Source: Syngnathus acus (lineage: Eukaryota > Chordata > Actinopteri > Syngnathiformes > Syngnathidae). Taken from it: a stretch of DNA of 64,000 nucleotides. The position numbers and the translations under genes are program-made. Numbering within the stretch: the first letter of the stretch is position 1; each line of letters starts with the position of its first letter. Location: positions 617,501-681,500 of the forward strand of contig NC_051106.1 in NCBI RefSeq assembly GCF_901709675.1, in the 5' to 3' direction. Positions 11,391 through 24,200 of the stretch are shown one piece after another. The notes beneath the pieces were generated by a model, which saw only the letters and a program-made list of their open reading frames with translations, searched no databases and had not been told where the DNA came from.

Positions 11391-14207
11391 CGTCTCGGAG
11401 ATGGGACGCTGGTACAGTTTTGTCCCGCCTGTCTTGGAGACCTTGACCTCGACTTTACGTACCATGCCATCGCTGCTGGGGAAGACCTGAGTAATCAGTC
11501 CAAGAGGCCACTCGTTTCTCACGAGCTGATTGTCTTTGAGAAGGACAATGCTCCCAGGCTGAATGCCTGGAGTGGGAGCCTGCCACTTCAGTCGCGGCTG
11601 AAGTGATGCGAGGTATTGCTTCTTCCATCTTTCCCAGAACGTTTGGGCCAGATGTTAGACTTGGCGCCACTGGGACTTGTGGAGGTCTTTGATCCAGTCA
11701 CCGACTGGGGCTGAAGGTACATTCACCTTCTGGGTGAGTAAGGTTGTGTCGCTGTATAAGGTAGTCTCGTCTAGTTGCATGTCGATCTCTGAGGAGATGA
11801 GTTCAACAAGTTCCACTACAAGAACCGCTCCGCAAAGCTCGAGTCTTGGCACTGTGTGCTCGGGGATGGGGGCCAGCTTAGCCTTACCCATAACGAAGCC
11901 CACGTGGATGGTGTCCTCTGCATCTGTTAGCCTAAGATAGGCTACAGCAGTGGTCCCCAACCTTTTTTGCGCCACGGACCGGTTACGCGTCAGAAATATT
12001 TTTGCGGACCGGCCTTTATATAAATAAATAATAAATTTATATAAATAATACATGTATAATAAATATATAAATACGATGAAATAAAATGATGTGACTGGCA
12101 TAAAAACAAGTATAAACGACATAAAAATAAAACTCACCATTACGTTGAATTAGTGGGAGCACTGAGCTCATTTCTCAGAAACGAGCCGGCCCCATCTAGG
12201 CGTATTCGGAAACAATGACACCCGAAGTGGTTCAGGTTTGTCTGTTAATGCAGGATGCTTGGTCTCCATTTGCTGAAGCAGTTTTGAAGGCTTCATTGCC
12301 TCGTTAGCTAGCCTGTCGCCATATATGCCGAGTGCGCTTGGCGCCTCAGAGTCACCTGTGGCGATAAATCCATATTTTAAGTACGACTCCAGAAATGTTC
12401 TTTTAAATGCAGCTTTCCTTTTCTTAGAAGTGGTAGCCTCTTCTTCTTCAGTCTCCTCATTGGGCTTTTTTCCCTTTTCCGAAGAAGCTTTCCAAACTTC
12501 TCTGCTTCTTTCTCATTTTTGCTTGCCTCGCGGGCTCGACTGGGGTGACATGTCACGTGACCGAGACGAGCGTCTTGTGTCAAGGGACACAGCGACTTTT
12601 TAAAAATATATATATATTTTTCAAAATAAATTCTTACTCATTTTTGCGGACTCGACTCGGAAAACATATCACGTGACCAGGACGAGTGTCTTGACCAGAA
12701 TGAATTGATCATCGATAAATAAAAAATACGTTTTTTTTTTCCTGTGCGGTTTGGCGGCCGGGTACCTAGTGACCCACGGACCGGTACCGGTCCATGGACC
12801 GGGGTTGGGGACCCCTGGGCTACAGCACTTATTGCTTTTGTTGAGGTGTCGCAAAAGACGCATAACTCTCTGCGTGACATTGCTGAGAGAGATCTCTGCT
12901 TAGGTCCGTGGTATCTGGAGGGTGCCAAGGTCGTCCAAACACCGCCGTGTGATCCACATCTCTTCCATCTCTTGCGGGAGAGGGGAGTCCCAGTCACTAT
13001 GATCCTTTGTTAGTTCACTGAGAATGTCTTTGCCTTGGATGGTGACTGGGGCGATGAATCCGAGAGGATCGTAAATGCTGTTCACGGTAGATAGGATGCC
13101 TCGGCGGGTGAAGGGTTTCTCTTCATTGCCTAACTTGAAGGTGAAGGTGTCGGACATTAGGTCCCAGTTGAGGCTCAAGCTGCGCTGCATGGGAAGCGCA
13201 TCGGAACCGAGATCCAGGTCTTTGAAGTCTGTAGCGTGGTCTCGGGCTAGGAAGGCCTCCATTACTTCTCTATTGTTTGAGGCGATTTTATGCAGTCGCA
13301 AGTTTGATTCTGAGAGAGTGTCTTCCGTTCTCTTGAGCAGGTCCACTGCTGCTTCCACTATAGGGAACGACTTCAAGCTGTCATCCACATAAAAGTCCCG
13401 TTTGACAAACAGTTTGACGTCGGCGTCCCCGTTCTCTGTGCTCTGCCGGAAGCAGTAGATGGCTACCGCAGGGGAGAGACTATTCCCGAATACGTGGACC
13501 CTCATGCGGTACTCGATATGTTTTTTGATGGGTCGTTGTCCCGGAACCACAGGAACCTCAGGAAGTTGAGGTCCTCTTCCCTGACGAGGAAACTGGAACA
13601 TTTGTTCGATGTCCGCTGTCACTGCCACAGCCTCCTTCCGGAACCTGAGAAGTACCCCGAGCAGGGTATTGTTAAGGTCAGGCCCGGTCAGCAGAACATT
13701 ATTCAGTGAGACCCCTCCGTGCTGGGCGCTTGAGTCGAACACCACACGGATGTTGCCAGGCTTCTTTGGATGATAAACGCCGAAGGTTGGCAAGTACCAA
13801 CGCTCTTCGTCCTCCTTCAGAGGAGGGGCCACTTCTGCGTGTTTGTTCCGAAAGACCTTCTCCATGAAGGTGCGGAAATGCTGTTTCATCGCTGGTTTCC
13901 TTTCAAGACTCCGTCTCAGTGATGAAAGTCGATTTGTGGCCTGGATTTCGTTGTCAGAGAGGCGACGCCTTGGTGACTTAAATGGAAGCGGGGCCACCCA
14001 GCTATTATCTTTGTCTTTCTTTAGGTTCCTTTCCATGATGTTCAGGAACGAGAGGTCGTCAATGCAGGGAGCCACCTTATTATCATCCTTTGTTTGTTGA
14101 AACACTGTAGAACCCAGCTGGTCGGTTTCTCCGTTGCCAGTAAGTTTCTCTGTCGACTGTAGTTTAGGATGATCGGTGCCTTGGAATTGACTGTACCTCT
14201 CTCTCAC
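11391..14207 (-). pseudogene. pol: BEL/Pao polymerase (RT, RNase H, integrase end)
   Basis: The 435-codon frame 14207-12900 carries the RT, with IRVVFDSSAQ, GVSLNNVLLTGPDLNN and the catalytic FYVDDSLKSF. The RT palm has a stretch where frame changes have scrambled the usual sequence. RNase H begins CVFCDTSTKAISAVA near 12860, is broken by a hAT, and resumes near 11940 with the IPEHTVPRLELCGA block. After SQWRQV and a stop codon, the sequence jumps to the integrase tail (WERWKKQY; WPLGLITQVFPSSDG), so almost the whole integrase core is missing by internal deletion. Confidence 0.88.
11948..12817 (+). mobile_element. hAT element (CAGTGGTCCCCAACC family), copy 1
   Basis: Begins CAGTGGTCCCCAACC and ends GGTTGGGGACCCCTG, flanked by a perfect 8-bp duplication GGCTACAG (11940-11947, 12818-12825). 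An 8-bp duplication and CAG...CTG ends are hAT hallmarks. It is inserted within the BEL/Pao RNase H. Its interior holds a degenerate version of the BED-finger ORF that is better preserved at 33268-33555. Confidence 0.95.
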
Positions 14208-14209
14208 CT

Positions 14210-15850
14210 GAAAGACGTTCGGGCAGGGTTTGAAGATGGAGGGGCGTTTCTACTCTGTAGTCCTGGTATACAGGGCGTTTATGGTGTATGGCTTTTTGTG
14301 TATAGGGCACTGGCAATCGGGGCTCTCGGCTCCAGCGCTGCGCTCCGCAGCACCGACGTCCGTCTTGTGGACTGAGATCTCCCTTTGTCTGTGCATTTTC
14401 ATGTTCTTGCTTAGTTCAGGAATGTCCGTTTAGCTAATAGCCTTGAAGCTCGTGTCATTCATGATTTTAGCCTGATAAAAGAGGAAATCCACGAAAATTC
14501 CGAAGGGGGGGAATGAAACTCCATAACGTTGTTTGTAGCTGAATCCGATAGTCCACCACTTCTCTTGCAGGCTAAAGGGCAGCCTTTGAACCAGGGGACT
14601 TATTCCTCTGGCTGTGTCTAGGCACTGAAGGCCTGGAAGGGTTCCGTCTGCCTTGGCTGCTCTTAATTCCATCAAGAGGTCACTGAGCTCATGGAGCTTT
14701 GCACAGTCTTTGTTGGTGATTTTTGGGAAATTGTTGATGCGTTGGAAGAAAGCCTCTTCGACTACTTCAGGGGCTCCGTAGCATGCGTCCAGTCAGTCCC
14801 ATGTCATCTGGAGTCCTCGTTGGGGGTGATTGGCATTGACATCCCTGATACGCTTTGCATGCTCTCCCGACTCTTTCCCAAGCCACTTGACCAGTAGATC
14901 CATCGCCTTGCTGGGAGTGAGATTGAGTCCTCTCACTGCATTTTGAAAAGACAGTCGCCAAGCTCTGTAGCTTGCAGGCTTGTCGTTTAATTGAGTCATA
15001 CTTGTAGTGACTAGTTCGCAACGGGCGAAGTATCTGACAATGTCGTTGATACCTGATTGGTCGTGCTGGTTGCTTTGGGGTGTGTAGTTGGGCACGGTAG
15101 GACGTGATGGACCCCGGTATCTGGGTGTAGCTGTAGATGTGCCCTGATGGCCCTGTGTATCTCTTGGGATAAGAGATGTGATAGGATGATGAGCTGGTAG
15201 TCTGTTCGCCGGTGTATAGGTGAGGTTGGCATCGGCCGGACCATTCTCTGATATGGGCCGTGGAGCTGTTACCTGGCACAGTATCTGCACGTAGATATAA
15301 ATCGTCACCTTGCGGGGGAAGATAAGGTGCTGATGCAGACTCTACGTGTAGCCATCTTGCCTCGTCGTGAGAGTGTAGATGTGGTGCCATTGTTGGCTGT
15401 GTGAATCGCTGTCCAGGCTCGTCTTGAGAAAATGGTTGTGATGCCAAGGTTAGCTGAGTACTTAGCTGAACAGGCTCATCCTGGGAGAGTACACGTGGCA
15501 GCGCTGGGGGCTCTGTGTATAGCTGGTTAGTGTCACCCTGAGTGAGAAGGTGCGGAGGCGGGTTGGATAATATGTTTAGCGGGTCAGTTTCGGTAGGAGC
15601 GTATTCTTCCCGCGCGGCGGTTGAATGCTCCTTGGACTGCTGAGCAACATATTCTCTGGTCTGTTCCAGTGGGTTAAAGGGATTCTCATCGAGTTGACTC
15701 TTCCTGGTACCTCGCTCACTATGCTAGCCGCTGCATCTAGAGCCTCTGCTTTGGTCTCAGCCGCAGCCACATTTTTCTCTAATGATAGCTTCTCCATGCG
15801 TGCCACTAATTGTGCCTTTTCCATCTCCATGCGTGCCTCTAATTTTAACT
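14210..15850 (-). pseudogene. gag: BEL/Pao Gag remnant
   Basis: Pieces in several frames. An N-terminal coiled coil (MEMEKAQLVARMEKLS, near 15830), a proline-rich linker, and a capsid-like block with SYRAWRLSFQNAVRGLNLTP and KAMDLLVKWLGKES near 14800-14960. A further block follows at 14430-14675, then a Cys-rich segment CQCPIHKKP near 14320 leading into pol. The order matches BEL/Pao Gag, which packages element RNA. Multiple frameshifts make it non-functional. Confidence 0.75.
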
Positions 15851-15863
15851 AACATTCTTGTTA

Positions 15864-16177
15864 AAGATTAAGATTAAGATTAAAGTCCCAATGATTGTCA
15901 CACACACATCTGGGTGTGGTGAAATTTGTCCTCTGCATTTAACCCATCCCCATGTGATTTTAATCCATCCCCTGGGGGAGAGGGGAGCAGTGAGCAGCAG
16001 CGGTGCCGCGCTCGGGAATCATTTGGCGATCTAACCCCCCAATTCCAACCCTTAATGCTGAGTGCCAAGCAGGGAGGCAATGGGTCCCATTTTTATAGTC
16101 TTTGGTATGACCCGGCCGGGGTTTGAACCCACAACCTTCCAGTCTCAGGGCGGACTCTCTACCACTAGGCCACTGAG
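15864..16177 (-). mobile_element. tRNA-derived SINE, copy 1
   Basis: Read on the - strand it opens with a tRNA-like head: an A-box-like GTGGCCTAGTGGTAGAG (complement of about 16157-16172) and a B box GGTTCAAACC (16120-16129), the two internal RNA polymerase III promoter elements. The tail is (TTAATC)n. It is flanked by the 7-bp duplication CTTGTTA (15857-15863, 16178-16184), so it is a complete insertion. Related copies are at 28586-28871 and, internally deleted, inside the three 0.9-kb elements. Confidence 0.88.
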
Positions 16178-16184
16178 CTTGTTA

Positions 16185-16598
16185 CTCTGAGGAATGCATC
16201 AATTCTAATCATGCCTCCAAAGGAAGCAAGTGGGAGCAGTAAAGCCATCCTAAAACACAAAGACGCTCCTAAAGCAATGCGACAGTGAGCGCCCGAATTT
16301 TGGAAAGTACATCGGGAGTTTAAAAATATTTTCTAAATTTCAGCGACGGCTCTGTCACAATAATGCAACCAGCGCGGTGCAGTTGCGCGGTCGGCAACGC
16401 GCTACGGTTGCGCGGTCGGCGGTGCGCTGCAGTTGCGCGATCGTACAAAAATGCGCAAATGAAAAAATGCTTAAAGTCTTGGAACAGATTAAATATTTTC
16501 CATTATTTGTAATGGGAAAAATAGATTCGGAATTCGACCGATTCGCTTCTCGAACCACTTTCTGGAACGGATTGTGGTCGAAAACCGAGGCTTGACTG
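16185..16598 (-). mobile_element. Tigger-like element, truncated copy
   Basis: An inverted relative of 46824-47278. Its right end is ...CCGAGGCTTGACTG followed by TA (16599-16600). The other end is lost at the BEL/Pao boundary. The interior has repeated GTTGCGCGGTCGGC motifs shared with the other copy. It has no transposase. Confidence 0.75.
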
Positions 16599-16600
16599 TA

Positions 16601-18202
16601 TTATATTCACCTTGGTAGCCCACCAAGGTGTGTGTGTGTGCTTGCACACAGGGCGTTGTGATGCGAAGTGCAGTGGTGTTGGAGTAGTAGTGCTCGTAGT
16701 TAGTGCATGTTGCATGCTTCTTCCTGCTTGCTACCTTCTGCTTTCAGCTACTGCCGCCGGCTAGCCCCCTGTTTCCGGGGGCGAAAAGAGGAGCCGAGTG
16801 CGTAAGTCTCCTCAGCCGGTACATAGCCTCTCCACCGTCAAGACTTCTGCATGCCTCCTCGTGGCCACACATGGTAACTGGGTGCCTCACGGCTCCAGGA
16901 CAAATTGCAGGGGATCGATCGGGGGAGCAACAGTGGGCCCCTAGGCGCAACGTACAGGCCCACCGGCGCGTGGATGTCCTGGCGCCCGCTAACCACTGTC
17001 CCAGCTATGGGGGAAATAGCACCCCCGCTGCCTTGTGGGTATCGTCTGGAACGAAAAGGCTAAGGGAGCAAACCCCGACAGGAAACCCGGCTCGGACTCC
17101 GTTAGGCAGACTCATGCTTTAAAAAAAGCATCGTTCTGGCAACTCCTGCAGCCAACCTGATGCCAAATGTATCGGTTCACCGTTCCTTTGGATGACAACA
17201 GGAAGGCCGAGAGGGAAGCCCTGATGCCTGGGAAACTCAAGGCTTCCATAAAAACTTGCCCAGGCTTCTTGCGCACTGGAGAGGACTCACCAGCCACAGC
17301 AGACGCTGTGCAAAGAGCACCTAACCTCCAGACACAAGAAATCTATGGTCTTTCGAGACTGTGATGCCGATGATGATGATGATGATGAGCCCACCAAGCA
17401 GGAATATTTTTTTAACAAAACTGTTGAAATTGAGTGATGAAATTCGTGGTTTTGGGGTTGCTACACTGCCAAAAACCAGGAGTTTCCAGGGAGCTTCTCC
17501 CCCTGAGCCCCCTCCGGGGCGTTGCCCCTGGCCCCCTGCCCATTGGGGCGGCCTGCGGCCCCTGGCCCCCTGCGGCTAGGGGGGGGGGGGGCACAGGCAC
17601 CCCCAGTGGGGCATGCGGCCCCCAGACCCTGGCTACTTTTCAGTGTTTTTTTTCATTTGCTGTTCTCATCCCTGTTAATAACAAGGGAAAGGGTGAAACT
17701 GGGAGAATACAAACCACATTGTATAATCAGTCATACGAACTAAATGAATGAAATCAATATGAAATCTATGAATTTGTGAATCATTATTAACATATTTATT
17801 ACACATGAACACATTGACTACGGCCACAATAGGGCGACAGGAGAATGACTAACGTTAGCCATAAAACTCAATGCTAACCGACATGACGTTAGCTTTCCCA
17901 ACAGATCGTCTAACATCACAGAAAACTATAATAATAATAATAATTTCAGAACTCATAGGATGTATTTCGATACATAATAACTTATACAAAGGTACATACC
18001 AATGATGCCTTGTATAACACAAAATGTAGGTAGTAGTTTTGCCGAACTGCAGGAGAGAATAGAACAAGCAGCGTTCGCTTTCAACACCGTACTAACATGC
18101 GCTTACTTCCTGATTCTAGTCACGTGACCTACTCTATCGTAACACTGATCACAGACTCCAAAGACATGACACTGACAAAGAAGAATGCACAGGTAGGGTT
18201 TA
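16601..18202. other. Unassigned stretch with short simple repeats
   Basis: No gene recognised. It includes a (GAT)n run at about 17363-17388 and a GC-rich, C/G-homopolymer-rich segment at 17490-17620. 16720-17120 has an open frame (ACNHCPSYGGNSTPAALW-like) reminiscent of LINE 5' leader sequence, but I cannot prove that. Confidence 0.4.
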
Positions 18203-18703
18203 AATCAAGTCAAGTCAAGTCAAGTTTATTTGTATAGCCCTAAATCACAAGCAGTCTCAAAGGGCTTCACATAGACAAACAATTGACAATTATTCTCAAA
18301 GCATCCCCTGATCTTAAGCTCCCAAAAGGGCAAGGAAAAACTAAAAAAAACCCTACCAGGGGAAAATTGAGAAACCTTGAGAAGGGACCACAGATGGAAG
18401 GATCCCCCTTTCAGGATCACCGGGCTGCAATGGATGCAGAGAGGGCACATAAAATACGTAATACGAAAATCAATGAAAAAGTGGATGTCCAAGTCAAAGC
18501 GAAGAGCTGCCGGAGGTGCCCTCGATTGTCCTGGCAGTGTCTTTGAGGAGGGTAAGCTGCAGTTCCCTCATCCTGAATTGGTCCACGAGAATCCAGATAG
18601 CCGCTGTCAGCTTGGTTGTCACCTAACCACCTCCCCAGCCGGGGAGGGGTGGGGATGGGGAGAGGAAGCGAAAACAAACTTCAGCCGAATCGGCCACTAC
18701 AGG

Positions 18704-19724
18704 TTAATTCAACGCCATATCATAGAAATGTGTCTTTAAACGTGTCTTAAATGTTTCTACTGAGGTAGCAGTTCTAATAACCATTGGTAGGGCATTCCAA
18801 AGCTCTGGAGCCCGAATAGAAAATGCTCTAGACCCTGCAGACATTTTCTTGGCCCTCGGTGTCACTAAAAGACTAGCGTTTTGCGAACGAAGTTTACGAG
18901 ACGGAACATAAGGAACAACTAGGTCGACGAGATATGAAGGCGCAAAGCCATGCAATGATTTATAGGTTAATAGAAGAACCTTGAAGTCACATCTTAAATG
19001 GACCGAGAGCCAATGTAAGTTGGCTAATATTGGGGTAATGTGATCGAATTTTCTTGTCCATGAGAGCAGCCTTGCAGCAGCATTTTGTACTAACTGTAGA
19101 CTTTTGATGCTGGACTTAGGAAGACCAGAGAATAATGCATTACAGTAGTCCAGGTGCGACGTGATGAACGCATGTATAATAGTTTCCGCATCACCGGTCG
19201 AGAGGATCGGACGAATCTTAGCAATAATACGAAGGTGAAAAAACGCAATTCTGGTTATATTCTTAATGTGCTTTTGAAAGGAGAGCGTTTGGTCAAATAT
19301 TACCCCGAGGTTAGTTACAGTATCGCTCTGAGTGATAGTACGGTTATCTATAGTTATAGTGGTTTCCTTAAATAAGTGTTGATAACGAGCTGGACCAATT
19401 ATCAACATCTCAGATTTATCTGGGTTAAGACGAAGGAAGTTGAGAGACATCCGTTGCTTGATCTCCGCAAGGCACGCCTCAAGATTACAACAGTCCCGCG
19501 GATCTGTCATCGATAACGGCATATATAATTGGGTGTCATCCGCGTAACATTGAAAACTAATATTATATTTACGTATTATGTCCCCAAGCGGAATCATGTA
19601 AATATTAAATAGAATTGGTCCGAGTACCGATCCCTGTGGGACACCACACGTAACATTATAGAGCTCAGAGGACGTATTGCCATGGACCACTCGGTGTGTC
19701 CTGTCTGATAGATAGGAATAGAAC
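18704..19724 (-). pseudogene. Jockey-type LINE ORF2, C-terminal RT part
   Basis: RT fingers/palm and thumb after the RTE insertion point: CGVPQGSVLGPILFNIYM, the catalytic CYADDTQLY, the template-grip block LNPDKSEMLIIGP, and the thumb segment HLDYCNALFSGLP. It ends at a stop near 18704, followed by 0.5 kb of 3' UTR. It copies LINE RNA at the target nick. It is cut off from the N-terminal half by the 6.7-kb RTE block. Confidence 0.9.
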
Positions 19725-19744
19725 CAGCCTAGTTAGTTAGTTAG

Positions 19745-21276
19745 TTAGGCCTTTTCATTCCTTTCGGAACATAGGCCATCGATGAAGAGTTTCCACCCTC
19801 GTCTGTCTTGTGCCATTTTCTCCAGCTGTTTCCACGACAGTCCCATCTTCTTGACGTCCAGCTCTGTGCTCCTTCTCCAGTTGTTTTTGGGTCTCCCTCT
19901 GCTTCTTTTGCCTTGTGGGTTCCATGTTAACGCCTGTTTGGTTATAGCCATGTTGTTTTTTCTCAGGGTATGTCCTATCCAGCTCCACTTCCTCCTCAAA
20001 ACCTGTATCTCTATTGTTTCTTGTTTGGTGCGGTCCCATAGGCTGGTGTTGCTGATGCGGTTGGGCCAGAAGATCCTGAGGATGCGTCTTAGGCAATGGT
20101 TTGTGAAGGTTTGCAGTTTAGCGGTGATGTGTTTTGTGGTCCTCCATGTTTCTGATCCATATAGCAGCACTGTTTTGACGTTGGAGTTGAAGATTTTGAG
20201 TTTAGTATTGAGTGAAATGGTTTTGGTTTTCCAGATCTTATCTAATATGTTGAATGCTGTTCTTACTTTCCCTATTCTTGATTTCACATCTTCCTCCGTT
20301 CCACCGTCCACTGCAATTACACTTCCTAGGTATGTGAATTTGTCTACCTCTTCCAGTGGGCAGCCCCTGAGGTTGATGGGGTTTGTGTTTTTGTTGTTTA
20401 CTCGCATTACTTTGGTTTTTGCTCCGTTTATTTTTAGTCCCAGTCCTGCTGCTGTTTTTTCGAGTAGTTGAGTTTTCTCCTGTATCTGTTGGTGGCTGTG
20501 TGAGAGTAGAGCAATATCGTCAGCAAAGTCCAGGTCTTCTAGTTGTTCTGTCAAAGTCCATTGGATGCCTGTCTTTTTATTGTGGGTAGTTTGTTTCATG
20601 ATCCAGTCAATGCATAGGAGGAATAGAAAGGGGGAAAGTAGACATCCCTGTTTCACCCCAGTGAGCACGGTGAATGTTTTCTGTGTTGGTCCCTGGTGCA
20701 GCACTTGGCACTGCATGTCCTGATATAAGCTTTTGATGATGTTGATGAACTTATGGGGTATTCCGTAATGTGCCATTAAGCTCCATAATAGCTTCCGGTC
20801 TACGCTGTCAAAGGCCTTTTCGAAGTCTATGAAATTTACGTAAGCCGGGGTGTTCCATTCTTTCGATTGTTCTATAATGATCCTAAGGGTATCAATTTGG
20901 TCAATACATGATCTTCCATTTCTGAAACCAGCTTGATTTTCTCTGAGCTCCTCATCAACCCCTTTCCGTAGTCTTTCTAAGATGATGCGGCTTAGCACTT
21001 TGTTCGGTGTTGATAGCATCATGATGCCTCTGTAGTTGTTGCAGTCTCTAAGGTCTCCTTTTTGGGGATGACAGCAATAAGCCCATCTTTCCAGTCTGCT
21101 GGTATGTTTTCTCTCTCCTCCCATATTTTCCTGATGAGTGTGTGGAGCATAGTGGTTGTAGTTTCAACATCCGCCTGTAGGGCCTCTGCTGGGATTTCAT
21201 CTGGCCCTGCGGCTTTGCCACGTCGGAGCATCATGATAGCCCTCTTTACCTCAGATCTTGTTGGAGGGGCGCAATT
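19745..21276 (-). pseudogene. RTE reverse transcriptase half
   Basis: Continues the RTE ORF past the inner L2. It opens with the GPDEIPAEAL block (21234-21019), then a one-base frameshift in an A-run near 21058 (VIPKK), then 21124-19745 with FIDFEKAFDSVDRKLLW, GVKQGCLLSPFLF, the catalytic LDFADDIALLS, and the tail WIGHTLRKNN / GKRSRGRPKNNWRR typical of RTE-group LINEs. With the frameshift and the insertion the protein cannot be made. Confidence 0.9.
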
Positions 21277-24200
21277 AAGATAAGATAAAATAAGATAATC
21301 CTTTATTATTCCCTCAATGGGGAAACTCCTATGTTAGCAGCAGTACACTTAACATATACACACATACACGCATGCGGGGAAGGGGGTAAAAGATTTTTAA
21401 AAAGTAGAAGGTATATATAATCAAAAAATATGGACAGTATATACAAAATACACAATACACAATATACAGTGGAGATAAAAAAAGATATTAGATAAAAAAA
21501 TAGTGCAAAGGAAGAAAAAAAAACTGTGCAAAAAAAGCATGTAAAAAGAGTGTGAGGTAGACAGATATTGCACATAGTATGATTGCACATATGGTTATTG
21601 CACGTTATTGCATGTTATTTTGTCCGTTAGCTACAGTCTGGTTGTACAGTCTGATGGCAGCAGGGAGGAAGGACCTGCGATGCCTCTCGGTGGTGCATCG
21701 TGGGTGACGAAGCCAGTTACTGATGGAGCTCTCCAGGGCTCTGACAGTCTCATGAAGGGGGTGGAAGACATTGTCCATGATGGAGGACAGCTTAGCCACC
21801 ATCCTCCTCTCCCCCACCACCTCCACCCGGTCCAGACTGCAGCCCAGGACAGAGTCGGCTTTCTTCACCACCTTGTCCAGCCTCTTCCTCTCCGCTGCAG
21901 TGATGCCGCTGCTCCAGCAGACCACCCCATAAAAAATGGCGGACGCCACCACAGAGTCGTAGAAGGTCCTCAGGAGGCCGTCCCTCACTCCGAAGGACCT
22001 CAGTCTGCGCAGCAGGTGGAGTCTGCTTTGGCCCTTCTTGTATAGGGCCTGAGTGTTAACAGTCCAGTCCAGTTTATTGTTCAGGTGAACACCCAGGAAC
22101 TTGTAAGAGTCCACAATCTCTATGTCCGTTCCCTGGATGTTCACCGGCGAGGGGGGGACTTTGCGCCGGCGGAAGTCCACCACCAGCTCCTTTGTTTTTC
22201 CAGAATTAATCTGGAGGCGGTTCCGCCGGCACCAGTCCACGAATCTGTGATTCAGTTCTCGGTACTCCGTCTCGTCTCCGTTGTTAATGAGACCGACGAT
22301 GGCGGAGTCGTCCGAGAACTTCTGGAGGTGGCAGGTTGATGTGTGGTGGGTGAAGTCAGCTGTGTAGATGGTGAAGAGGAGGGGGGCCAGGACGGTCCCC
22401 TGTGGAGCTCCTGTGCTGCAGACCACCGTGTCAGACACACGGCCTCCTGTCCTCACAAACTGCGGTCTGTTTGTGAGGAAGTCCAGGACCCATGATGTCA
22501 GCTGCTGGCAGGCTCCAGCATGGTGCAGTTTGTTCCCCAGCAGTTCTGGCTGGATGGTGTTGAAGGCACTGGGGAAATCATAAAACATGATCCTCACAGT
22601 GCTTCCAGCCTGCTCCAGGTGGGCCAGGGACCTCTGCATGAGGAAGATGACGGCGTCCTCAACCCCGATGCTCGGCCGGTAGGCGAACTGCAGGGGGTCG
22701 GCGGAGGAGCTCACCAGGGGGCGCAGGTAGTGGAGGACCAGCCTCTCCAGGGTCTTCGCCAGGTGGGATGTCAGGGCCACCGGCCGGTAGTGGTTGAAGT
22801 TGCTGGGGCGAGATGACTTGGGCACCGGTACCACGCAGACCGTCTTCCACAGCTGTGGCACCCTGTGCAGCCTCAGGCTCATGTTGAATATGTGCTCCAC
22901 GATCCTGCACATTTGCCCGGAGCAGGATCTGAGCAGCCTGGAGGTGATGCCATCTGGACCCGTCGCCTTCTTCACCTTGAGCCTGGCCAGTCCTCTCTCC
23001 ACCTGGGCTGTGGAGAGCACCATGCTTGGTGGGGTGGGGTGGGTTGCAGGGGGGGTGGTTGGTGGGTTCGGTGGAGTTGAGAGTGGGCTGGGGGGTTTTG
23101 GAGGGGAAGTAGCAGGGGGCGTGGTTGAGGTGAGAGTCCTCGGAGCAGAAGAGGCTCCAGTCGGGGGAAGTTGCAGCAGGGCTGGGTGGGTGGGGGGAGG
23201 AGTGGATGGTTGTTCAAACCGGTTGAAGAACCGGTTCAGGTCATTCACCCACTCCTGATCCCTGTCCAGCGCAGGTCTGGAGTTGCTACGTCCTGAGATG
23301 GTGTTCAGGCTCCTCCAGACCCCGCTGATGTCGTCCCGCTGCAGTTGGTCTTCCATCCTCCTCCTGTAGTTGCTCTTCCCCTCCCTGATCTTCTTCTTCA
23401 GGTCCCTCTGCACCGTCTACAGCAGGTCCCTGTCTCCTGATTTAAAGACCCTCCTTTTTTCCCTGAGCAGGTCTTTAATCTCAGGGGTGATCCAAGGTTT
23501 GCTGTTTGCAAAAACCCTGACTGTTTTGGTGGGTATGGTGGAGTCTACACAAAAGTTAATGTAGTCTGTGACACAGCTGGTGAGACCGTCGATGTCGTCC
23601 CCGTAGTCCTCACAGAACACGTCCCACACCGTGGTCTCAAAACAGTCCTGAAGAGTCTCCAGAGATTCTTCAGACCAGATCTGTCTGGTGTGGGTGACTG
23701 CTGGTTGCCTGTGCACCAGAGGCTGATACAGGGGGAGAAGGTGGATCAGATCGTGATCAGATCTTCCAAGGGGGGGAGGGGGGATGATGTATATGCCTCC
23801 TTAAGGTTGGCATAAAAAAGGTCCAGTGTTTTATTTCCTCTGGTGCTGCAGGTGACATATTGGCTGAAAGTTGGAAGTGCGGATGAAGGAGAGGCATGAT
23901 TGAAGTCCCCGGTAATAAGGAGGAGGGCATGTGGATGCTGTGTTTGCAGCCTGCTTACATTGCTGTGCAGGACATCGCGGGCTGCGTCGGCATTAGCATT
24001 AGGGGGAACGTACGCAGTTATCGCGGTAACGTGCGAGAGTTCCCGCGGCAGGTAGTGTGGCCTCATGCTAACGGCTAGCAGCTCAATGTTCACGCTGCAG
24101 AGTTGCTCTTTGATAGTGATGTGCCCAGGGTTACACCATCTATCGTTCACAAACACAGCAAGCCCCCCTCCTTTCCTCTTACCGCTCTCTCGTGTCCTGT

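Larger units (their letters stand above)
11391..15850 (-). mobile_element. Decayed BEL/Pao retrotransposon
   Basis: Gag-like sequence at the right and polymerase at the left on the - strand, with the segment order and motifs of BEL/Pao elements. No LTRs remain: the 5' end is lost near 15851 against a Tigger-like fragment, and the 3' end stops at 11391 against the 0.9-kb element. A hAT insertion (11948-12817) splits the RNase H region, and most of the integrase core is deleted near 11670. Confidence 0.85.

Noticed and set aside
16703-17122. 139-codon frame on + strand
   Set aside because: No domain; resembles LINE leader sequence but unproven.
19782-20471. 229-codon frame on + strand
   Set aside because: Shadow of the RTE reverse transcriptase on the opposite strand.
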